This document shows positions 58,212 to 64,000 of a stretch of 64,000 nucleotides of DNA, in pieces. Origin of the DNA: Shewanella piezotolerans WP3 (GTDB lineage: Bacteria; Pseudomonadota; Gammaproteobacteria; Enterobacterales; Shewanellaceae); the NCBI RefSeq assembly GCF_000014885.1, contig NC_011566.1, positions 248,001 to 312,000 on the forward strand, read 5' to 3'. Numbering within the stretch: position 1 is the stretch's first letter; every line of letters begins with the position of its first letter. The position numbers were made by a program, and so were the translations under genes. The notes under the pieces are model-generated. The model was not told the DNA's origin and ran no database searches. It was given only the letters and a program-made list of their open reading frames with translations.

Positions 58212-59926
58212 TTTTGTTGTTGTCCTTTACTGCTTTTAATGTTGGCGCGTTGAACATCTTCGTCCTTGTGCCAAAAATCATAAAAATTGAACCACTGCAG
58301 TGGCTGGCGCAGCGCAAAATATTCTAAGCGCTTGCTAAAATCGAGTACCGCATTTTCTAGCCGCTCGGCGCGACCTGCACGCGGGCCTTTTAAGGTATTT
58401 GCAAAGTGGCTTACATGGACGTGATAACGCCCCTGCTCACGTAAGCAAAATAGGGTAAATACTGGGCAATCTAATAATCCAGCAAGGATAAAAGGCCCTT
58501 GAGGAAATGGGGCTTCTTTACCTAAAAATGGTGCGTATATAACCCGACCTGCAGTTTGTGATGAGGTTCTATCACCTGCAATGACCACCAGTTCACCGTC
58601 ATCTATCTTTTGCTGTAACAAGATCGAGGTACTCGGGCCAAGTTCAGTGACTTGAATAAGGTTCAGTGCACTGTCTGGATTGAGTTGTTTAAGCACGCGG
58701 TTAAAGTTTTCTGCGTTGTCAGTTAGCACCATGACGTTTACTTTTACTTTACGCTGATGGATCGATATCGCGCGGCAAAGTTCAAGGTTTCCTATGTGCG
58801 AGACCAGTAAAATTGCGCCCTTTCCTGTTTCAAGCTGGTCTGTCAGTAGCTGCCTATTTGGAAAGTCTACTTCAGCAAGTTTGATGCGGTCGCACCAAGC
58901 ATCAATACGATCGAGTGCGGCATTTCCAAAGGAAAAAAAGTGTTTCAGGCTATCGCGCCAGCTAAGTTTATCACTAAGCTGTGGGTGGTTAGGTTGAGTT
59001 GTTTTCACTTGAGCTAAGAATTGTTTTGATGCGGTTCTAGCTGTTGTTCCTGTGACAAAAAAGTAGCAAATAACAGGATACATAATGGCGCGGCATAACC
59101 AGTGGCCGCCGTACCGATAGCTATCGGCAATAAGCTTGATGCCCCAGTAACTGCCACGTTCTTGCATGCTTGACCAATGTTTGTCTTGATTACGCAGGCT
59201 CAGCTTTTGCCATAGGCGCTTAGGTTGGCGTAGTAGCATGCCAAAAAATAATTGGCTGTGCATCGCTGATATCCGCACATTATCTTTAAAACCTTGAAAG
59301 TGGCTAATACCATCTTCAGGGTAGATCACGCGGGTGGGAATATGCACAACGGGGACGCCCTGCCAATATAAGCGTACTAATACTTCGATATCGAAATCCA
59401 TTCGCTCGCCAAGGGCATGGCTTAAAAATAGCCTCTCTGTTGCTGCTAAGGGATAAACCCTAAAGCCACACATAGAGTCTTGGATATCAAAGCTTAAGGT
59501 CTCTATCCAAACCCAAAAGTGAGTGAGGTAGCGGCCATACAAGCGTCCTTTAGGGACGGAATCGTCATACTGTGGTAAGCCAGAAATCAAAGCGTTAGGC
59601 TCTGATTCTGCTCGCGCGATCATCGCTGGAATATCATCTAGGTTGTGCTGCCCATCAGCATCGACTTGCAATGCATGGCTGAAACCGTCCGTGTAGGCGG
59701 TGCGCAGTCCTGTCATTACTGCGGCGCCTTTGCCACGGTTAAAAGGATGGTGCAGCAATGTTACCCAAGGATATTTGTTTGCCAGTTCAATAAGCAAAAA
59801 ACGAGTTTCATCATCGCTGCCGTCATTGACCAAATAACAGGGCAGGGCAAGCACATCCAGTCGCGCAAGCGTTTCTGCTATTGCGGCTCGGTGGTTATAG
59901 TTAGGAATGACCAAAGCGATGCGCAT
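58208..59926 (-). CDS. Fusion of family 2 glycosyltransferase and lauroyl-type acyltransferase
   Basis: 572 residues in two domains. Residues 1-240 are a GT-A glycosyltransferase: ALVIPNYNHRAAIAETL, LVNDGSDDETRF and the metal-binding QVDADGQHN near 93. Residues about 290-560 resemble lipid A biosynthesis acyltransferases (HtrB/LpxL): LVSHIGNLELCRAISIHQ near 390 carries the catalytic H-x4-E (HIGNLE), and VVIAGDRTS follows near 460. Such GT/AT fusions are typical of aryl polyene clusters and should build the glycolipid anchor. Membrane-associated. Confidence 0.88.
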   Translation of the reverse strand: MRIALVIPNYNHRAAIAETLARLDVLALPCYLVNDGSDDETRFLLIELANKYPWVTLLHHPFNRGKGAAVMTGLRTAYTDGFSHALQVDADGQHNLDDIPAMIARAESEPNALISGLPQYDDSVPKGRLYGRYLTHFWVWIETLSFDIQDSMCGFRVYPLAATERLFLSHALGERMDFDIEVLVRLYWQGVPVVHIPTRVIYPEDGISHFQGFKDNVRISAMHSQLFFGMLLRQPKRLWQKLSLRNQDKHWSSMQERGSYWGIKLIADSYRYGGHWLCRAIMYPVICYFFVTGTTARTASKQFLAQVKTTQPNHPQLSDKLSWRDSLKHFFSFGNAALDRIDAWCDRIKLAEVDFPNRQLLTDQLETGKGAILLVSHIGNLELCRAISIHQRKVKVNVMVLTDNAENFNRVLKQLNPDSALNLIQVTELGPSTSILLQQKIDDGELVVIAGDRTSSQTAGRVIYAPFLGKEAPFPQGPFILAGLLDCPVFTLFCLREQGRYHVHVSHFANTLKGPRAGRAERLENAVLDFSKRLEYFALRQPLQWFNFYDFWHKDEDVQRANIKSSKGQQQK

Positions 59927-60297
59927 TAGCCTTTGACCTCATTCGCAGCTCTAGTGAGTGCTATTCGCCCCGATGCAAAGCGCTTTTCGCCATCGCTATA
60001 AGCAAAAATGAGCTTGGCTTTAGTAGCGTTATGACTGATGGTTAAATCTACCTGAGTGTCAGGTAACATCAACTGTTGAAACTTAAGTACCTCAAGCACT
60101 GCCACGCTACAATCGTAGCCAAAGTGTTGGCAACCGAGTTTGATCGCCCAGTCTAATTGAGTGACGCCTGGCAGCACAGGTTGTTCAGGAAAATGACCGT
60201 TAAAATACTCCAGCTCTGCGGCGATATTTAATCGCCAACAGATGGAGTCGGTCTCTGCTTGGGTACTGATAATCGCTGCTAGTGTTGATTTAATCAT
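59926..60297 (-). CDS. apeI: 3-hydroxyacyl-ACP dehydratase, FabZ-like (ApeI-type)
   Basis: 123 residues, hotdog fold. ELEYFNGHFPEQPVLPGVTQLDWAI near 28 has the catalytic His of FabZ (GHFPxxPVLPGV). It is the second dehydratase of the cluster; in Xenorhabdus the ApeI/ApeP pair is required for dehydration. ATGA overlaps couple it to the ligase gene before it and the transferase gene after it. Confidence 0.85.
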   Translation of the reverse strand: MIKSTLAAIISTQAETDSICWRLNIAAELEYFNGHFPEQPVLPGVTQLDWAIKLGCQHFGYDCSVAVLEVLKFQQLMLPDTQVDLTISHNATKAKLIFAYSDGEKRFASGRIALTRAANEVKG

Positions 60298-61673
60298 TTA
60301 CTTTTAAACTTATCGATATCAAATAAAGCCAACATAGTGCTATGAACGCGTTTACCCTGCAGATCCTGTGGCAGTTGTTCTGGATAGCGCCAGCGTCTTG
60401 GCAGTGTGACGCGTTCAAATTGTGACAAGAGATGCTGTTTAAACTGATTGTTGAGGGCTAATTTTCCATCTAACTTTAGCTGCTCTATACCTTGTGGCGA
60501 AAGCTCTATTGCCGCACCCAACTGTGTTCTAGGCTGCTCAAGCATCAATAACGCTGCCTTGATGACATAGGGATGGCTCTCTAGCAATGACTCCATTTGC
60601 ACCAGAGATAAGCGCTTCTCCTCAACTTTGATGATGCGGTCTAGGCGCCCTTCGAGGGTAAACTGACCGTCGGCAACAATGCTAATTTTGTCTTCACATC
60701 TAAGCCAATCATCATCCTCTAAATAGGGGGATCGAAGCTGCAGTGCACCATCGGCTGTATCGCGCTTTATCTCTATTTTGGCAAATGTTTGCCAAGGCTC
60801 TAAAGGAGAGTGTTGTTGTCTATAACCAACGCCTCCTGTTTCAGTGCTACCAAACACTTCAGTGGGTAGCTTACCGTAACAATGTTTAACTGCCATGGCA
60901 GCGTCAAAGCTTAGCGGACCGCCTGAGCTAAATACTAAGCTTGGCGCACGAATTTGCGGCTCGTTATCTAGGGCATCTGGTAGGCGAGACAGTTGTGCTG
61001 GACTGCTGATTAAGCAGAGGTTTGGAAATAGATTTGCGTAATAGCTCAGGGTTTCTGGGTATTCGACAAGGTCACTCAGAAATGGGCGGCTGGCAGCTAA
61101 AGGCCAAAGAATTTTAAATAACAGACCATAAATATGTTGGTGTGAAACCGTGGAGATCACACTACAGTGAGGTAAGTGTTCGGCAAAGGTATGCTCTAAT
61201 ACGCTGACCTCTGCATCGAGCTGGCTAAGTGATTTTGCTATTTTTTTAGGCTTACCGCTGCTACCTGAGGTAAATAGGAGCAGTTCGCCCCATTGTGTCA
61301 ATTGAGGCCAAGTCGATGTTGGCAGGTTCAGCTCTTTATCTAGGCGCAGAAAAGCTTTGCCTTCACAGAGAGGTAGATCTGAAATCACCCCTTCAAACTC
61401 ATGAGTCAATTCGCTCAATGTTCCAGCTTGAGTATTAGCAGGTAAGATAATCTGTTTACCCGCGAGCAAACCTGCACAGAGTCCAACGGCAAACATATCA
61501 CTGCTTTCACAACTAAGTAGCCAGCGTTTTTCGATTGAGCTGACTAATTGCTGATGTAAGTGAGCAACTTGGCTACTGAAAACGGAACCAGTCACAATAT
61601 TGTGATGGTTGAAGCTGATCAACTGCTGTGCGGTTGGCCCTTGAGACAACCAGGATTTAAGTAATTGAGTCAT
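60294..61673 (-). CDS. apeH: Acyl-ACP ligase of the aryl polyene cluster (ApeH-type)
   Basis: 459 residues from the ATG at 61673, which overlaps the stop of the preceding gene as ATGA; the longer frame has no ribosome site. ANL adenylation enzyme: P-loop LFTSGSSGKPKKIAKS near 136, EVFGSTETGGVGYR near 273, WLRCEDKISI and the hinge GRLDRIIKVEEKRLS near 340, C-terminal Lys in LQGKRVHS near 443. It should activate the aryl acid starter and load it on an ACP. Confidence 0.85.
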   Translation of the reverse strand: MTQLLKSWLSQGPTAQQLISFNHHNIVTGSVFSSQVAHLHQQLVSSIEKRWLLSCESSDMFAVGLCAGLLAGKQIILPANTQAGTLSELTHEFEGVISDLPLCEGKAFLRLDKELNLPTSTWPQLTQWGELLLFTSGSSGKPKKIAKSLSQLDAEVSVLEHTFAEHLPHCSVISTVSHQHIYGLLFKILWPLAASRPFLSDLVEYPETLSYYANLFPNLCLISSPAQLSRLPDALDNEPQIRAPSLVFSSGGPLSFDAAMAVKHCYGKLPTEVFGSTETGGVGYRQQHSPLEPWQTFAKIEIKRDTADGALQLRSPYLEDDDWLRCEDKISIVADGQFTLEGRLDRIIKVEEKRLSLVQMESLLESHPYVIKAALLMLEQPRTQLGAAIELSPQGIEQLKLDGKLALNNQFKQHLLSQFERVTLPRRWRYPEQLPQDLQGKRVHSTMLALFDIDKFKSK

Positions 61674-62218
61674 GTCTTTTTTAACCACAATGTTCTGTAT
61701 AACCACTCTAGTGCGAGTAGTAAACCGATAAGCAAATAGGCGATTAAACCGTTATAGAGTGTCCAAGTCGCTAAATCTGTATAGAGCGCGGTATAAAATG
61801 CCACGCTAGCATTGAATACAAAGAGTCCACACCAAATAAGCGTTACTTTATTGAGATAGCTAACTGCCGTCTGTGGCAGATCAGGCTCTTTTAGTCTGGC
61901 TAACTGTTCGATCATGCTAGGGCCGCGAAGCAGTGAGTAACTAAATAGTCCCAACATGGTGAGATTAATCACCACTGGATAGAACAATAGAAGATCATGC
62001 TCTCTGGCGAAAAAACTACCAGCAGTAAGACCAATACCAATAAATATGGGTAAGCGTAATGCTTTAAGTTTCTGCTTTTGCAGCATTAAGCGCAGTAGTA
62101 ATACTGCACATAGTAGCAGTGCTATTGTACCGCCTGGCAAATAGTGCAAACCGAAGTAGACGGCTAGTGGGTAGCCAATAACCACCAAACTGGTCACTAT
62201 TTGCAAAAATAGCCGCAT
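61670..62218 (-). CDS. Membrane protein of the aryl polyene cluster (COG4648-like)
   Basis: 182 residues with five or six membrane segments (LQIVTSLVVIGYPLAVYFGL, TIALLLCAVLLLRLML, LPIFIGIGLTAGSFF, VINLTMLGLFSYSLL, GLIAYLLIGLLLALEWLY). GPSMIEQLARLKEPDLPQ near 97 is the most conserved part of this family, which is nearly confined to aryl polyene clusters. Function unknown; perhaps a scaffold or flippase helper. Confidence 0.75.
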   Translation of the reverse strand: MRLFLQIVTSLVVIGYPLAVYFGLHYLPGGTIALLLCAVLLLRLMLQKQKLKALRLPIFIGIGLTAGSFFAREHDLLLFYPVVINLTMLGLFSYSLLRGPSMIEQLARLKEPDLPQTAVSYLNKVTLIWCGLFVFNASVAFYTALYTDLATWTLYNGLIAYLLIGLLLALEWLYRTLWLKKT

Positions 62219-62466
62219 TAGCCTTTAACTAAACCTTCAATCGCAGTGACGACATCACCGACGCTACGGACTGCTTTGAACTCTTCAGGCTTAATTTTTT
62301 TACCTGTCATCTGCTGCAGTTTGATCACCAGATCGACCGCATCAATACTGTCTAGATCGAGTTCTTCATAGAGTGATGCCTCTAACGTTATATCGTCAGC
62401 TTCCACTTCAAATTCATCAACTAAGATGTGAGTCAGTGCTTCTAAGATCTGTTCACGAGTTTGCAT
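62218..62466 (-). CDS. apeF: Acyl carrier protein (ApeF-type)
   Basis: 82 residues. Phosphopantetheine Ser in the motif DLDSIDAVDLVIKLQ near residue 39. Acidic, helical, typical ACP size. Second of two adjacent ACPs; the stop overlaps the start of the membrane protein by one base. In known systems one ACP carries the starter and extension chain and the other a supporting role. Confidence 0.9.
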   Translation of the reverse strand: MQTREQILEALTHILVDEFEVEADDITLEASLYEELDLDSIDAVDLVIKLQQMTGKKIKPEEFKAVRSVGDVVTAIEGLVKG

Positions 62467-62474
62467 AATACCTC

Positions 62475-62729
62475 CTACACTCGCTGTGACTTAACAAAGC
62501 TTGCTAAGCTAGCAACGCTGTAAAAATGCAATTTGGTTGCTTCAGAATTTGCTTCAATTTTTACATCGAACTGCTTCTTGATTGCTAAACCAAGTTCAAG
62601 GGCATCAATAGAGTCTAACCCCAGTCCTTCGCCAAATAGCGCCGCTTCGGCATCAATATCATCAATAGTGACATCCTCAAGGTCAAGGCTGTCGATGATC
62701 AATTGTTTAATTTCGTTTTCTAAGCTCAT
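62475..62729 (-). CDS. apeE: Acyl carrier protein (ApeE-type)
   Basis: 84 residues. Ser in GLDSIDALELGLAIKKQ near residue 38 for the phosphopantetheine arm. Overlaps the acyltransferase stop by four bases and precedes the second ACP by eight. Sequence differs clearly from the second ACP outside the Ser motif, so the two are probably not interchangeable. Confidence 0.9.
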   Translation of the reverse strand: MSLENEIKQLIIDSLDLEDVTIDDIDAEAALFGEGLGLDSIDALELGLAIKKQFDVKIEANSEATKLHFYSVASLASFVKSQRV

Positions 62730-63529
62730 AAGTATTTATCTAATTGTTGTTTATAATATTCTTCAAGATCACGAGTCATTTTGCGAGCCATTTTAGCATC
62801 GCCACCCGCAGTAGCATCATAACGTAGATAGGGCAGTTTTTCGCCTACTTCGATGTGCATGCCGATTGTACGTCTAGGTAGTTGATACCAAGACTCTTGC
62901 TTACTAAAGCCGACACAGTTGGTTTTAAGTAGCAATGGTAGTAGATCGCTTTGAGTACGTATGGTGATGTTAGCTGCACCACGTGCAAAATCATTGACTC
63001 GTTTGCCGATAACCGTGCGGGTACCCTCAGGGAAAATAATGAGGTTATTGCCTCGGTTTAACACCTCTTTACAGTCCGCTAAAAGTAAATCTGCACCCCG
63101 ATTCGGGATGTAACCGGCACTTGATACTACACCACGCATAAATGGATTGCGCCATATGCCTTGTTTAACAATGCAGCTGGTATTCGGCATTAAACTGATT
63201 AACACGACGACATCAACTAACGTCGGATGATTAGAGGTTACAATCACCCCTTGGGCATCTTTTAGTGGTTGTAGATCGCCGTGGGTCACTTTGATCAGAC
63301 CAGTCCAAGTAAGCATACGGACAAAGCCTTTAAACATAATATGAACGGCATACTGCACTCGTGCTATACGCTGTGTGGTTGTGCCTGGCCAAAACCTGAG
63401 AATAGGTAAAATCGTTAATGAACTGATTAGGCCGCCAAGGCCAAAAACGACATAGCATAAGGTGCCTCCTAACCAGCGTGGTAGGTAAGCGATGCCTGTT
63501 AGTCGAGCTGGGGCAGGTTGGTTACTCAA
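62726..63529 (-). CDS. 1-acyl-glycerol-3-phosphate acyltransferase-like protein of the aryl polyene cluster
   Basis: 267 residues. An N-terminal hydrophobic segment (WLGGTLCYVVFGLGGLISS), then the PlsC motifs: VTSNHPTLVDVVVL near 98 with H-x4-D, FPEGTRT near 168. It probably transfers the polyene acyl chain or a fatty acid to the lipid anchor. The start overlaps the chain-length-factor-like gene by eight bases. Confidence 0.88.
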   Translation of the reverse strand: MSNQPAPARLTGIAYLPRWLGGTLCYVVFGLGGLISSLTILPILRFWPGTTTQRIARVQYAVHIMFKGFVRMLTWTGLIKVTHGDLQPLKDAQGVIVTSNHPTLVDVVVLISLMPNTSCIVKQGIWRNPFMRGVVSSAGYIPNRGADLLLADCKEVLNRGNNLIIFPEGTRTVIGKRVNDFARGAANITIRTQSDLLPLLLKTNCVGFSKQESWYQLPRRTIGMHIEVGEKLPYLRYDATAGGDAKMARKMTRDLEEYYKQQLDKYL

Positions 63530-64000
63530 AACTCAGGCTCCAATGTGTGCCTGAGAAGTTACCTGAGGTAGCTTTTTTCTGGGCAATACTCGCGAGTATC
63601 TCTACTAGTGTTAGCGAGTTTACTTTTGCCTGTAATGGTTTCAAATCGATTTGGGCAAGTGCAACATGTTGAGTGTTACTTGGCGCAACCACAAAAGCTG
63701 TTGAAATTGGCCACTCTGGCTCGCTGGCATATTGGTGGTAGATATCTGGGACAGTGTCATCAGCATAAGAAAGCAGTAAGGGTTCTGGATCATCAACTAA
63801 CAACGCATATGCTTCGATAAATGCCTGATGCAGCGTTTCACTTCCTGCAGCGATAGAGGTCGATGCGTTTTGGTTTTGGCTCAAAATGCTATAGATACCA
63901 CTGGCTGTATTGTGTACTGATTGGCTAAATGCGGTTGGCGACAGTGGAGACTGATCAACAATATCATTGAGTAAGTTGATAGTACGATTTATCTCGCCAT
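63522..64000 (-). CDS. apeC: Beta-ketoacyl synthase chain-length-factor-like protein (partial, N-terminus outside window)
   Basis: About 159 C-terminal residues are visible; the frame stays open to the right edge. The stretch GEINRTINLLNDIVDQSP...SPTAFSQSVHNTASGIYSI matches the Ketoacyl-synt_2 (PF13723) family, where the segment SVHNTASG stands in for the usual KS active region. In aryl polyene clusters such proteins (ApeC) partner the KS ApeO and set chain length. No catalytic Cys is seen in the visible part; the equivalent segment has no Cys. Assigned from this domain and from position before the acyltransferase and ACP genes. Confidence 0.75.
   Translation of the reverse strand, partial: GEINRTINLLNDIVDQSPLSPTAFSQSVHNTASGIYSILSQNQNASTSIAAGSETLHQAFIEAYALLVDDPEPLLLSYADDTVPDIYHQYASEPEWPISTAFVVAPSNTQHVALAQIDLKPLQAKVNSLTLVEILASIAQKKATSGNFSGTHWSLSFE

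Overview
The window comes from the chromosome of a marine gammaproteobacterium, most likely Shewanella. The evidence is the gene set and order (cpxA-cpxR / cpxP-fieF next to ntrBC, typA divergent from glnA, an aryl polyene cluster, rhombosortase-type GlyGly-CTERM proteins) and the moderately AT-rich composition. I see no rRNA, tRNA, CRISPR array, prophage or intact insertion sequence.

Layout. (1) 1-8.6 kb: a phosphate/polyphosphate-flavoured locus. It holds a PhoU-like DUF47 protein (cut by the window edge), a secreted CYTH-like protein, a phosphate-selective-type porin, an unknown membrane protein, a CYTH enzyme, a further CYTH-like protein, and a divergent DASS/SLC13 transporter followed by a transposase-derived gene that has lost its catalytic Glu. 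FNR-type motifs lie in its upstream regions. This is the best candidate for an undescribed system. (2) 8.6-12.4 kb: the Cpx envelope-stress system with a perfect CpxR box, then fieF. (3) 12.6-14.1 kb: tandem OmpA-like barrel genes, each with its own copy of the same terminator. (4) 14.1-17.2 kb: ntrC-ntrB with overlapping NtrC sites and a DUF4124 gene. (5) 17.4-31.4 kb: accessory genes. These are a lone pilin, a two-domain lysozyme inhibitor, a NemR-like electrophile-detoxification set (GST, DJ-1/Hsp31-like, YqhD-like), an Lrp / PrnB-like / kynureninase-like cassette, a CRP-controlled small secreted protein, a beta-propeller protein, an XRE regulator with a membrane partner, a dicarboxylate symporter and a large Trp/Tyr-rich secreted protein. 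(6) 31.5-35.6 kb: glnA with a sigma-54 promoter and NtrC sites, divergent from typA. (7) 35.6-47.3 kb: short repeats, a rhombotarget lipoprotein / metzincin-like protease / DUF350 operon, DUF418, a polyferredoxin, DUF2959, and a yihY - prolyl aminopeptidase - lipoprotein - dtd - thioesterase series. (8) 47.4-64 kb: an aryl polyene (ape) biosynthetic cluster read entirely on the minus strand and running off the window end.

How the parts work together. NtrB/NtrC should control both their own promoter and glnA, 16 kb apart, through the visible NtrC sites. CpxR should control cpxRA and cpxP through the box between them. The ape cluster contains a complete type II fatty-acid-like elongation set (two KS, a chain-length-factor-like KS, KR, two DH, two ACPs), an aromatic ammonia-lyase and acyl-ACP ligase to make and load an aryl starter, and acyltransferases, a glycosyltransferase, a LolA-like protein and an MMPL exporter to attach and move the pigment to the outer membrane. 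Functions are assigned by reading protein motifs; no database search was possible.
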